Assembly (NCBI GenBank): GCA_025454835.1
Contig: JALONQ010000025.1
Coordinates: 1 to 36,777 of the forward strand
Direction of reading: 5' to 3'
Source of the DNA: Bacteroidota bacterium
GTDB lineage: Bacteria; Bacteroidota; Ignavibacteria; UBA10030
DNA: 36,777 bases
Position numbers and translations under genes: made by a program. This document shows positions 26,568 through 35,032 of this stretch, in pieces. Below the pieces are notes generated by a model. It was not told where the DNA came from, made no database searches, and saw nothing but the letters and a program-made list of their open reading frames with translations. Each line of letters begins with the position of its first letter. Within the stretch, counting starts at the first letter, position 1.

Positions 26568-26618
26568 AGTCCCGAAGGGACTTTTTCCCTTATTGCCCCT
26601 GGTTTCAACCAGGGGCAA
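26568..26618 (+). terminator. Paired hairpins, block 2, with terminator-like T-run
   Basis: AGTCCC-gaa-GGGACT (26568-26582) is followed at once by four more T residues, which reads as an intrinsic terminator on the plus strand. It is followed by TTGCCCCTGGTT (26593-26604) and its perfect complement (26607-26618). It lies 470 bases past rarA, so it is more likely part of the repeat than the natural rarA terminator. Confidence 0.45.
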
Positions 26619-26884
26619 AGGCTCACAGGAGAGGAGTGCTTCCTGCAGGCACTCTGACCACCCCGGCAAAGGATCTCTCGCAGGTTCTGCGACCTCCCCC
26701 GTACCCCCTCCTAGAAGGAGGGGGACCTCAGTTCGGCTGAGAAGAACCGACATGCTCCAGAAGCGCGAGTGCGGGAATTCCTTCAGCCGCATTCTGCCTG
26801 AACTCCTCTACTCCACTGCTCCTTCCTTCTGTTCTTCGCCCGGACTCCTCCACTAATCCACTACTCCCTCATTCCCGCTTCGCC

Positions 26885-29800
26885 TCATTTCTTCCACTCC
26901 GGCATTCTCCCCGGCGTATGTGGCGCACCGAGGGCATCCAACTCCTTCTCGATAGCCGGCAGTTCTTTCTCCACGATCTCCTTGATCTTCGCCAGCTCGA
27001 CCGCGAATTCTTCCGAAGCGATGTCGTAGGCCTTCAGCTGCGTGCCCGTGGGACCTGCCGTTGACGACCAGAATCCGCTCGTGACCGCATCCAGCCGACC
27101 TTCGATCGTCGGAGGTGGATTCTCGTTGCGACGCGAGATGGTCTCATCACCCGACATCGCGCGTTGTATGGCCGTCAGTCGTGCCTCGACCTGTAAAGAC
27201 CGTTCGTGCAGCGCCGTTGAATTTCCCGATGTCTGGAGCATGGCCGCTTGCATGGCGTTCACGCGGCTCCTGGCATCGCGCAACACTTCGCTGGCTCCCT
27301 GGATCGCACGCTGCAGCAACGCCGCCTTCTTCTGGAACGCCGCCAGCGCCGCGGGGTCTCGCGCGGGAATCGTCGGCGTTTGCAGCGGCCGCGCCGTGAA
27401 GCTCACCGGACCCGCCAACGAGCGTTCCTTCCCATCCTGCCGAAGCACCAACGTCACCGCATAGCGACCCGGCACCACGAACCATCCTGAGCCGCTTCCA
27501 TCCGACGTTGCCGACACCGGCCTCGTCGACGGTGTCTTCAAGTCCCACGTCGTGCGCTGGACCCCCGCACTATTGTTCCCCTTGACGCGCCGCACCACAT
27601 TGCCCGCTTCATCAGCGAAGATCAGGAAGACGGCCGGTGCTTCCTCATCGTCCTCAGCCCGCAATTGCTCGGGCGTCGGATACAGCACCGGCTTCCCCGC
27701 CTTCTCAAGTTCCTTCTCCATGTCCTTGCGGATCTGCTTCTTGCTCTGTGCCGCTTCCTTCAGGTAGTACGTGATCGTCGCACCGAGCGGCGGATTGTCG
27801 GCCGTGAAATGCGCGTCGCCCTGCGAGCCCTTCCCTCCTCCGCCGAGCGGCGAGCGCTCGATGTAGGTGAACGCATCTTTCGTCGGGAAGATGTGCGCAT
27901 CCTTCTTGACCAGATCATCCGTCAAGGTGCGCAATGGCGTGTAGTCGTCGAGGATGTAGAATCCGCGGCCGAACGACGCCAGCACAAGGTCGTTCTCACG
28001 CTCCTGGATGGCGATGTCGCGGATGGGGATCGACGGCAGGCCGCTCTTGAGCTGGACCCACTTCTTGCCGCCGTTCAGCGTGACAAAGGCGCCAAATTCC
28101 GTGCCGACAAAGAGCATCTCTCGGTTCACCGGATCTTCGACGATGATGAGCGCCATTCCGGTCTTCGGAAGGTCCGACTGGATCGCCGTCCACGTCGTGC
28201 CCTTGTTGGTGCTCTTCAGCACGTAGGGCAGGAAGTCGCCCATCTTGTGATTGTCGAACGTCGCGTAGACGGTGTTCACGTCATGCCGTGAGGCCAGCAC
28301 CGTGGCGGTGTACGTGCGCTCCGGAACGCCGGGAAACTTGTCGTACTTCTTCCACGTCGTTCCGCCGTCCTCCGTCACCTGCAACAGGCCGTCATCCGTG
28401 CCGACGTAGATGAACCCTTCCTTCAGGGGCGATTCGCTGACATACGATATATTGCCGTAGATGGCCGTGTTGGCGTTCTTCGCCACGGCGTCGACACCCC
28501 ACACCTTGCCCATCACCGGTAGCTGGTTCCGGTCGAGTTGGCGCGTCAGGTCGCCGCTCACGGGAGTCCATGACTCACCGCGGTCGTCGCTGCGGTACAG
28601 CCGGTTGGCGCCGAAATAGAGACGAGCAGGGTTGTGCGGACTGATGATCAGAGGCGCGTCCCAGTTCCAGCGAAGCGGCGCTTCTCCCTCCTCTTCGATC
28701 GGCCGGATGTCGAGGAGTTCGCCCGTCGTGCGGTCGAAGCGGCCAAGCCCTCCGTACTGATACTGTGAGTACACGATGGCCGGGTTCGTCGGGTCGATCT
28801 GCGACTTGAAACCGTCGCCGCCCATGGTGATGAACCAATCGCTGTTCTGGATCCCGTTCGCGCTCGTCGTGCGCGACGGACCCCCGACGGTGTTGTTGTC
28901 CTGCGTACCGCCGTACACGTAATAGAACGGAACCGAGTTGTCGACGCTCACCCGGTAGAATTGCGCCACCGGGAGGTTCTGCACGTACCTCCACGTCAGG
29001 CCACGGTCGTGGCTCTCATAGATGCCCCCGTCGTTTCCCTGCAGCATGTGTCGTGGATTCTCCGGGTCGATCCATGCAGCATGGCAGTCGACGTGGACCG
29101 TATTGTTCAACCAACGCTCGAGCGTCTTGCCGCCGTCGGTCGACACGCGCGGTACGGTCGCCATCACGTAGATGCGATCCACGTCGGCAGGATCGCAGAA
29201 GATCTCACCGTAGTACATCTGCGTGTCGATGAACGGATTCCGGCGCTCCCACGTCTCGCCCCGGTCGGTCGAGCGGAAGATGCCCCCCGCGTCTCCCTGT
29301 GCTTCGATGGTCGCATACACAACGTCGGGGTCTGCGGGCGATACAGCGATGCCGATCTTGCCCAACTCGCCCGAAGGGAGCCCGCTCTTGATCTGCTTCC
29401 ACGTCGAGCCGCCGTCCGTCGACTTATGCAAGCCCGAGCCGGGACCGCCATTGATGAGCGTCCAGGCATGCCGACGGCGCTGGTACGAGGCCGCGTAGAG
29501 TACTTTGGCGTCACGCGGGTCCATCGCCGCATCGGCGACGCCCGTGTGTTCGTTCGCCATCTTCAGCGTGGGATTCCACGTGATGCCGCCGTCGGTGGAC
29601 TTGAAGAGGCCCCTGTCGCCGCCGGCCGACCAGAGGGGACCTTGCGCCGCAACGTAGATCACCTGCGAGTTCTCCGGGTCAATGAGAATGCGTCCGATAT
29701 GCTCAGACTTCTTGAGCCCCATGTTCGTCCAGGACTTCCCGCCGTCGTCCGACCGATAGACGCCGTCGCCGAACCCTACGGAACGCTGGCTGTTGTTCTC

Positions 29801-30145
29801 CCCCGTTCCCACCCAAACGGTATGAGGATTGTTCGGGTCAAGAACGACCACCCCGATCGAGTAGGACGGCTGGCCGTCGAAGACGGGCTGCCACGTGGTC
29901 CCCGCGTTCGTCGTCTTCCACACATGTCCCGACGAGACCGCGGCGTAGTATTCGGCGGTGTTCTTCGGATTGACGGCGAAGTCGGAGATGCGGCCGCTGA
30001 TCATGGCCGGACCGATACTGCGAAACTTGAGCCCTGAGAGGATGGATGAACCCACTTCGGGAGGTTTCTTCGCATCGGTATCCTGAGCGGACACGGACAT
30101 CGGGATGAACAGGAAAAGGACTGACCAGTACAGGATGGACTTCAT
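26885..30145 (-). CDS. Secreted VPS10/sortilin-type BNR beta-propeller protein
   Basis: A 1086-residue exported protein. Residues 1-20 are a signal peptide (WSVLFLFIPMSVSAQ). The next 700 or so residues carry many Asp-box/BNR motifs (SDDGGKSW, STDGGITW, STDRGETW, SHDRGLTW, TEDGGTTW) arranged as in the sortilin N-terminal VPS10 propeller. The C-terminal 300 residues hold an Ig-like segment and a helical, charged tail. Proteins of this size are common in FCB bacteria, often labelled glycosyl hydrolase, without a proven reaction. I see no catalytic set for sialidase and no T9SS sorting domain. The ATG at 30145 is chosen over a 19-residue upstream extension because a promoter overlaps that extension. 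Confidence 0.9.
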   Translation of the reverse strand: MKSILYWSVLFLFIPMSVSAQDTDAKKPPEVGSSILSGLKFRSIGPAMISGRISDFAVNPKNTAEYYAAVSSGHVWKTTNAGTTWQPVFDGQPSYSIGVVVLDPNNPHTVWVGTGENNSQRSVGFGDGVYRSDDGGKSWTNMGLKKSEHIGRILIDPENSQVIYVAAQGPLWSAGGDRGLFKSTDGGITWNPTLKMANEHTGVADAAMDPRDAKVLYAASYQRRRHAWTLINGGPGSGLHKSTDGGSTWKQIKSGLPSGELGKIGIAVSPADPDVVYATIEAQGDAGGIFRSTDRGETWERRNPFIDTQMYYGEIFCDPADVDRIYVMATVPRVSTDGGKTLERWLNNTVHVDCHAAWIDPENPRHMLQGNDGGIYESHDRGLTWRYVQNLPVAQFYRVSVDNSVPFYYVYGGTQDNNTVGGPSRTTSANGIQNSDWFITMGGDGFKSQIDPTNPAIVYSQYQYGGLGRFDRTTGELLDIRPIEEEGEAPLRWNWDAPLIISPHNPARLYFGANRLYRSDDRGESWTPVSGDLTRQLDRNQLPVMGKVWGVDAVAKNANTAIYGNISYVSESPLKEGFIYVGTDDGLLQVTEDGGTTWKKYDKFPGVPERTYTATVLASRHDVNTVYATFDNHKMGDFLPYVLKSTNKGTTWTAIQSDLPKTGMALIIVEDPVNREMLFVGTEFGAFVTLNGGKKWVQLKSGLPSIPIRDIAIQERENDLVLASFGRGFYILDDYTPLRTLTDDLVKKDAHIFPTKDAFTYIERSPLGGGGKGSQGDAHFTADNPPLGATITYYLKEAAQSKKQIRKDMEKELEKAGKPVLYPTPEQLRAEDDEEAPAVFLIFADEAGNVVRRVKGNNSAGVQRTTWDLKTPSTRPVSATSDGSGSGWFVVPGRYAVTLVLRQDGKERSLAGPVSFTARPLQTPTIPARDPAALAAFQKKAALLQRAIQGASEVLRDARSRVNAMQAAMLQTSGNSTALHERSLQVEARLTAIQRAMSGDETISRRNENPPPTIEGRLDAVTSGFWSSTAGPTGTQLKAYDIASEEFAVELAKIKEIVEKELPAIEKELDALGAPHTPGRMPEWKK

Positions 30146-30172
30146 GGATCGCCTCGTTGAAAGTGAATGCGC

Positions 30173-30202
30173 CAATCTAGAGCAGAGTGCCCGGAGAAGC
30201 AA
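30173..30202 (-). promoter_or_regulatory. Candidate FCB-type promoter for the VPS10-type gene
   Basis: On the minus strand TTGCTT (30202-30197) is followed after exactly 17 bases by TAGATTG (30179-30173). The predicted leader to the ATG at 30145 is about 20 bases and contains AGGCG as a weak ribosome site. Confidence 0.5.
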
Positions 30203-30261
30203 CCGTGCCTCTTTGCGATGACTTTGTTACTTTAAGCCTATTCAACAGTTCTAACTTGGGA

Positions 30262-30320
<59 letters not shown>

Positions 30321-30338
30321 CCGACCCCGCTCCGCACC

Positions 30339-32396
30339 ATGCCGACCCCGCGACGTTTCACTTTTCTTATGGTGGCCCTGCTCTCCTCCGCGGTCGATGC
30401 CCAACCTCCCGCCGTCCTCTATAACGGCACCAACGCCTCGGGACCCGAACGCTTGCTGGCGATGACGCTGGCCGGCATCGTCAATCGCGACTCAGCACGG
30501 CTCTATCTACTGAACGTGTACGAAACGTGGTCGTACACCCAGACGGACGAACAATGGCGCGACCTGTACCGCTCGCGCGGCGGCGTGGTCTTCGACAGTA
30601 TCGCCTCGGTCACCGAGCTCGTGAACCGGTTTCGGTCGTTCGTACAGGGAGGCGTCTCCTATGACGCCAACCGGCTCTACGGCAATTTCTCCGGTCAGTC
30701 ATTTCGATGGCAGGGAGAATATGCCTGCCTCATCGGTGGCCTTACGGACCGCCTGCCGGTGACGGCCGCGATGGCGAATACGTTTGGACTGGCGTTGGCC
30801 GATTCCTTACTCGTCGAAGACCGCTACGACGGCGATGCGGCGGTCTGGGCCCCCGGAAAACTTGAGTATCCGCTTCACGCGTGGAACAACGGCTCCCTGA
30901 CGGAGGAGCAGCGATACATGACGCTGCTGCAGTGGGGCGTCGCGACGCTCCTTCCGCGATGCCATCCATCCAAGTTCTACATTCGCGAGATCACCGACTG
31001 GGCCGTGAAGCACCGGATGTTCCAGGTGAACATCGCGGGCACCTCATCGCTCGACCTGTTCTCCGTCTCGACGGCGAAGGCCGACATTCTCGACAGCGCG
31101 CTCACGTTCCTCCACCGCAAGAACCTTTCGTCCATCTTCCACATCTACGGTTGGATGTACCCCGAACCGATGACGCAGTGGTTCGCGTTCTTCGGGGCAT
31201 CATTCCACGAGACCCTTCTCGGTAATCTATCGTGGCACTCGGCGTTCCCCGTGGCGCTGCGTTTGTATCTGCCGACGTCCCGCGTTCTGCCCGATACCGC
31301 CATCGTCCGGGACAAATACTACGTGCTCTTCATCGGGTCCGAGGGTGACGCCGCCAATTGGGTCTTCTCGTTCCAGTCGGGCGCGTGGCTGTCAGCGCAG
31401 CGCGGCACGCTGCCGATCGGATGGGGGATGAACTTTCATCTGCTCGACGAATGCCCCTTCGTCGCTTCGTACTACTACGACACGGCGACGCCGGCGGACG
31501 GATTCATGCCGGTCACCTCACCCCTCGGCTATTCGTATCCCGACGACTTCCCGGCCTCGTCCAGGTCCGGGGCCGTGAGCGCTGCGAACGCCTTGATGAC
31601 GAAGTATGGCGTCACCGATTGGTACGGTTACAAGCACTACGCCGGCACCGGCAGCACCAGCTTTCGCGGCGTGACGATCTACAACTCCTTCGACTTTCCG
31701 ACCTACGGCTCGTTCCTCCAGGCCTCGGGCGCGACGATGTCGTTCGTATACGACCCGCAGCTCCCGTCGCAGGCGCCCGTCACGAGCTACGGCTCGGTGA
31801 TGTTCAGCCATACCGGCGACGGCTCGTTCTACGGCGATGCCTCCGACCCGAATACGTACGCAACGCGCATCGTCAACATTCTGAAGTCCACGACCCGGCC
31901 GAAGTTCTTGCTCGGGGGCTATCAACGCTTCCGGCAGGACAACTTCGCCACCCGTCCGGCCCCGGAGGCCCACGACATCTCCGTCACGCGTCTCGCGCAG
32001 GTCGTCACCGCCCTCAAGGCCGATCCGATCGTCGGACCGCATGTCGAGGTCGTGACGCCCCAACACTTTTCCGTCCTGCTCCGCAAACAGCTCGGCATTC
32101 TGGCGGTCGATGACCAGCCGTCGCAAGCGATCCCCGACCGTGTCGCCGTCTCTGCGTTCCCCAATCCGTTCAATCCACGCGTGTCGTTGACCTTCAGTGT
32201 GCCGGCCGACGGACCTGTTCGGGTGCGCGTCATCGACCTCCTCGGCCGGGAGGTGGCCCTCTTGATCGACGCTCCACTCCCTGCGGGCGAGCATCGTGCC
32301 TCATGGTCGGCACTCCATCAGCCGTCGGGCGTCTATGTTGCCGTCGTCGAGTCCCCGTCCGGACGGGCGCTCCACAAGCTTGTGCTGGCGAAATGA
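30339..32396 (+). CDS. GxGYxYP-type putative glycoside hydrolase with T9SS sorting domain
   Basis: A 685-residue secreted protein. Residues 1-22 are a signal peptide (FLMVALLSSAVDAQ). The N-terminal domain has RLLAMTLAGIVNRDSARLYLL, typical of GxGYxYP_N. The name motif appears near residue 395 as PLGYSYP, with the first glycine replaced by proline. The last 80 residues (AVSAFPNPFNPRVSLTF, then VRVIDLLGREVALL, ending HKLVLAK) form a type IX secretion C-terminal sorting domain, so the protein should cross or attach to the outer membrane. The family is linked to glycan loci but its reaction is not established. It overlaps the GH5 gene by 4 bases. Confidence 0.8.
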   Translation: MPTPRRFTFLMVALLSSAVDAQPPAVLYNGTNASGPERLLAMTLAGIVNRDSARLYLLNVYETWSYTQTDEQWRDLYRSRGGVVFDSIASVTELVNRFRSFVQGGVSYDANRLYGNFSGQSFRWQGEYACLIGGLTDRLPVTAAMANTFGLALADSLLVEDRYDGDAAVWAPGKLEYPLHAWNNGSLTEEQRYMTLLQWGVATLLPRCHPSKFYIREITDWAVKHRMFQVNIAGTSSLDLFSVSTAKADILDSALTFLHRKNLSSIFHIYGWMYPEPMTQWFAFFGASFHETLLGNLSWHSAFPVALRLYLPTSRVLPDTAIVRDKYYVLFIGSEGDAANWVFSFQSGAWLSAQRGTLPIGWGMNFHLLDECPFVASYYYDTATPADGFMPVTSPLGYSYPDDFPASSRSGAVSAANALMTKYGVTDWYGYKHYAGTGSTSFRGVTIYNSFDFPTYGSFLQASGATMSFVYDPQLPSQAPVTSYGSVMFSHTGDGSFYGDASDPNTYATRIVNILKSTTRPKFLLGGYQRFRQDNFATRPAPEAHDISVTRLAQVVTALKADPIVGPHVEVVTPQHFSVLLRKQLGILAVDDQPSQAIPDRVAVSAFPNPFNPRVSLTFSVPADGPVRVRVIDLLGREVALLIDAPLPAGEHRASWSALHQPSGVYVAVVESPSGRALHKLVLAK

Positions 32397-33778
32397 GACG
32401 CATCTTCCGCGCTCTGTTCCCGGTTCTGTTCCCCCTCGCTCTGCTCCTGATCCTTCCGGGTTGTTCCATCGTGCGTTGGCTTGCGCCGGAACCGGCGTTC
32501 ATCCGTCTGCAGGACGGCCTGCTGTATGAAGACGAAACGCCCTACACGTTCGCCGGTGTCAATCTCTGGTATGGTCCTTGGCTCGCGGCAGACGACACCG
32601 GCGGCGGGCGCGAGCGCTTGCGCCGCGAACTTGACATGCTCGCGGCCGACGGGCTGACGAACGTGCGTCTCCCTGCTTTCTCGGAGCGATCGCGCATTCC
32701 CTGGGCGCTCCGACCGTCGGTCATCGAAGCCCCGGGTGCGTTCAACGAAGCGCTGTTGCGTGGATTGGATATGATGCTGGAGGAGATGTCGAAGCGGAAC
32801 ATGCGCGCCGTTCTCTTTCTGACAAACTACTGGGAATGGTCGGGAGGCATGACCTCGTATCTCGACTGGGCCGACAGTTCCACGTTCGTCGATCCGGAAC
32901 GGGACGGATGGGACCGGTATATGGACTATGCGGGCACGTTCGGCGCCAACGCACGCGCACAGGCGATGTTCCGCGACCACATCCGCCGCATCGTTCAGCG
33001 GTTCAATACGGTCAACGGTCGCCGCTACGCCGACGACCCGACGATCATGGCGTGGCAGTTGGCGAACGAGCCACGGCCCGGAACGGTCTCACCCGTTGGC
33101 GAAGCGATGTTGCCGGCGTTCATCGCTTGGGTGGACTCGACGGCTCGCTACATTAAGTCGCTCGATTCGCTCCATCTCGTCTCGACCGGAAGCGAAGGGG
33201 TGATCGGGTCGCTGGTATCCGAGGAGTACTTCCTGCGCATCCATCGCTCACCGGCGATCGACTACCTGACGTTTCACCTCTGGCCCGTCGTGTGGCGGTG
33301 GTACGACCCGAAGAACCCGGACTCGACGTCACATTCGGCGGAGTCTCTTTCGGTCGCCTACATCCATCAGCACATCCGCCTGGCGCGTCGTCTGGGCAAG
33401 CCGGTCGTACTGGAGGAGTTCGGCATGAGCCGGGACACGGGCGGCTACGACGCCACAGCGCCCGTGACGGTGCGGGACCGATGGTTCCGGATGTTCTTCT
33501 CGATCATCGAGGACTCGGCGGCGGCCGGTGCGCTCATCGTAGGGAGCAACGTGTGGGCGTGGGGAGGCGAAGGGCGGGGCACGCCACCGACGTACCGCTA
33601 CCGCCCGGGAGACCCGTTCACGGGCGATCCGTCGCACGAACCGCAGGGATTCAATTCCGTGTTCGACACTGATTCGACGACACGGGCCATTCTCCGCGAA
33701 CATGCGGCAAATTTGAGACGACTGAGATCGCGTGGCTCGTTAACTGCTGCTACGGAAGGCCAGAAGCGAGAACGCTGA
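32393..33778 (+). CDS. GH5-family lipoprotein, beta-mannanase-like
   Basis: A 461-residue predicted lipoprotein (lipobox LPGC, acylated C24). The catalytic domain shows the GH5 pair: acid/base E226 in WQLANEP and nucleophile E342 in VVLEEFG, with TFHLWPVVW carrying the conserved aromatic/His strand. The layout is nearest to subfamily 7 beta-1,4-mannanases. It would act at the cell surface or in the periplasm on mannan-like chains; the exact substrate is not certain. It is coupled by ATGA to the GxGYxYP gene. Its stop codon (33776-33778) falls inside inverted-repeat element IV, so the last few residues (EGQKRER) may be foreign sequence. Confidence 0.88.
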   Translation: MRRIFRALFPVLFPLALLLILPGCSIVRWLAPEPAFIRLQDGLLYEDETPYTFAGVNLWYGPWLAADDTGGGRERLRRELDMLAADGLTNVRLPAFSERSRIPWALRPSVIEAPGAFNEALLRGLDMMLEEMSKRNMRAVLFLTNYWEWSGGMTSYLDWADSSTFVDPERDGWDRYMDYAGTFGANARAQAMFRDHIRRIVQRFNTVNGRRYADDPTIMAWQLANEPRPGTVSPVGEAMLPAFIAWVDSTARYIKSLDSLHLVSTGSEGVIGSLVSEEYFLRIHRSPAIDYLTFHLWPVVWRWYDPKNPDSTSHSAESLSVAYIHQHIRLARRLGKPVVLEEFGMSRDTGGYDATAPVTVRDRWFRMFFSIIEDSAAAGALIVGSNVWAWGGEGRGTPPTYRYRPGDPFTGDPSHEPQGFNSVFDTDSTTRAILREHAANLRRLRSRGSLTAATEGQKRER

Positions 33779-33846
33779 TGACGCAGAAGAAGGTGATGAC
33801 CGCAGATCAATATCCCTTGATCAGCGCAGATCTTCTTTTTCAGCGT
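33771..33846. repeat. Imperfect inverted repeat, dispersed element IV
   Basis: ACGCTGA at 33772 and GATCAA at 33805-33810 mirror TTGATC at 33817-33822 and TCAGCGT at 33840-33846. The inner parts (GACGCAGAAGAAGG against GCAGATCTTCTTTT) pair imperfectly. It overlaps the last codons of the GH5 gene. In design it resembles elements I to III. Confidence 0.6.
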
Positions 33847-33853
33847 CGACCCG

Positions 33854-33883
33854 CCTGCCCGACTGCGTAGGCAGTCGGGCAGG
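33854..33883. terminator. Perfect 13-bp hairpin between GH5 and the sugar ABC genes
   Basis: CCTGCCCGACTGC (33854-33866), a 4-base loop, then the exact complement (33871-33883). It is very stable and placed 76 bases after the GH5 stop. A T-rich but broken run (CTTTTATCTTT) begins 13 bases later, so it could end the upstream transcript, although it may equally be a dispersed palindrome. Confidence 0.5.
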
Positions 33884-33899
33884 TCTGCGTTCCCGCTTT

Positions 33900-33923
33900 T
33901 ATCTTTGATTTCCTCTATGTTTG
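33900..33923 (+). promoter_or_regulatory. Two overlapping TAnnTTTG promoter cores
   Basis: TATCTTTG (33900-33907) and TATGTTTG (33916-33923) both fit the Bacteroidota -7 consensus exactly, though neither has TTG 17 bases upstream. They place transcription starts 20-40 bases before the binding-protein ATG at 33950 and argue against the in-frame ATG at 33917 as the start. Confidence 0.4.
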
Positions 33924-33949
33924 ACCGCGTTCAATCTTGGAGACACCCC

Positions 33950-34864
33950 ATGCGCACGCCGTTCTTCGCCATCGTGTTCATTTCGGCCCTTCTCATCGCC
34001 TCATGCGGCAAGCAGACCACTACCGCCACGAAGACTATCGGCGTCTCGCTCCAGACCCGCGCCCATGTCTTCTACCGCGACCTCGAGGCCGGACTGCTGG
34101 ACGAGGCGAAGACGCAGAACTACGAGCTGATCATCACGGCAGCCGAGTTCGACCTGGGAAAGCAGATGTCGCAGATGGAGGACTTCATCGCGCGGAAGGT
34201 GGATGCGATCATCCTCTCGCCGGTCGATTCCAAGGGGGTCGGTCCGGCCATCGCCAAGGCCAACGCGGCCGGCATTCCAGTCTTCACGGCTGATATCGCG
34301 GCGCAGGAAGGGAACGTCGTCTCGCACATCGCATCGGACAACGTGGCCGGCGGGCGGCTGGCAGGCGAGTTCATCGCAGAGGCACTGGGCGGCAAGGGGT
34401 CCGTCGCCATCATCAATCAGCCCAACGTCACCTCGGTGCTCGACCGCGTGCAGGGCTTTCGTGAGGCGATCGCGAAGTTCCCCGGCATCAAGGTCGTGGC
34501 CGACGTCAACGGTGAAGGGGTGCGCGATAAGGCCTTCACTGTCACCGCCGACGTCCTGCAGGCCCATCCCGGCCTTGCGGGCATCTTTGGCATCAACGAT
34601 GAATGCGCGCTCGGGGCCCTTGACGCTGTGACGCAGTATCAGAAGAAGGGCGTGCTCATCGTCGGATACGATGCCACGCCCCCGGCCGCCGACGCGATCA
34701 GGAAGGGCTCCGCCCTGAAGGCCGACGTGGTGCAGTATCCCAAATTGATCGGCGCAAAGACGATCCAGCAGATCGTCGAACACTTCCGCGGAGCCGCAGT
34801 CCCTCCGTTGGTTCCCGTCGAGGTCGGCATTGTCGACAGCTTGGCGCTGGCCAAGAGCGAGTGA
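33950..34864 (+). CDS. Sugar ABC transporter substrate-binding lipoprotein (RbsB-like)
   Basis: A 304-residue periplasmic binding protein of the ribose/galactose class (Peripla_BP_4). The lipobox LLIASC places the lipid on C19. KTIGVSLQTRAHVFYRDLEAGLLDEA, MEDFIARKVDAIILSPVDSKGVGPAIAKANAAGIPV, DNVAGGRLAGEFI and GIFGINDECALGALDAV are typical of sugar-binding members. The bound sugar is not deducible. The ATG at 33950 follows GGAG at 33938-33941. The ATPase partner begins 168 bases later. The GH5 and GxGYxYP genes upstream suggest import of a sugar released from a glycan. Confidence 0.92.
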   Translation: MRTPFFAIVFISALLIASCGKQTTTATKTIGVSLQTRAHVFYRDLEAGLLDEAKTQNYELIITAAEFDLGKQMSQMEDFIARKVDAIILSPVDSKGVGPAIAKANAAGIPVFTADIAAQEGNVVSHIASDNVAGGRLAGEFIAEALGGKGSVAIINQPNVTSVLDRVQGFREAIAKFPGIKVVADVNGEGVRDKAFTVTADVLQAHPGLAGIFGINDECALGALDAVTQYQKKGVLIVGYDATPPAADAIRKGSALKADVVQYPKLIGAKTIQQIVEHFRGAAVPPLVPVEVGIVDSLALAKSE

Positions 34865-35032
34865 TGAGACAGGTGATTGTCGATTGAAACGGCGGTCCTC
34901 CTCGCCGGGTCTCATCTGCCAACCGTCACCAATTCAGACTCCGCCGGCATTCGGCATGTGCCGTCTCGCGCTTTGTGCTTGTTTCGCTTCCAACATTTCG
35001 CACGCGGCGTTTCGTATGCAGGGTCTTTCCTC

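Larger units (their letters stand above)
26244..26800. repeat. Hairpin-rich repeat cluster, three decayed copies
   Basis: This fills most of the 789-base gene-free gap 26096-26884 between convergent genes. A block starting CAGGTTCCTCCACCACCCCT occurs at 26251 and 26447 with the surrounding 40 or so bases almost identical, and a more diverged copy starts CAGGTTCTGCG at 26691. Each block contains a C-rich/G-rich hairpin and, in all three, a downstream CCAGA(A/G)GC(G/A)CG box. Blocks 1 and 2 are each followed by a pair of perfect hairpins. Small open frames here are not convincing genes. From about 26800 to 26884 the DNA is pyrimidine-rich with nothing further recognised. Confidence 0.75.

Noticed and set aside
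26393-26856. Small open frames on both strands in the 26.1-26.9 kb gap
   Set aside because: They are translations of hairpins and repeat blocks, differ between repeat copies, and show no domain or ribosome site.
30146-30202. 19-residue N-terminal extension of the VPS10-type protein
   Set aside because: It would place the start inside the predicted promoter and push the signal peptide away from the N-terminus.
34877-35032. Longer N-terminus for the sugar ABC ATPase
   Set aside because: The 52 extra residues do not resemble the family, whose N-terminus matches from the GTG at 35033.
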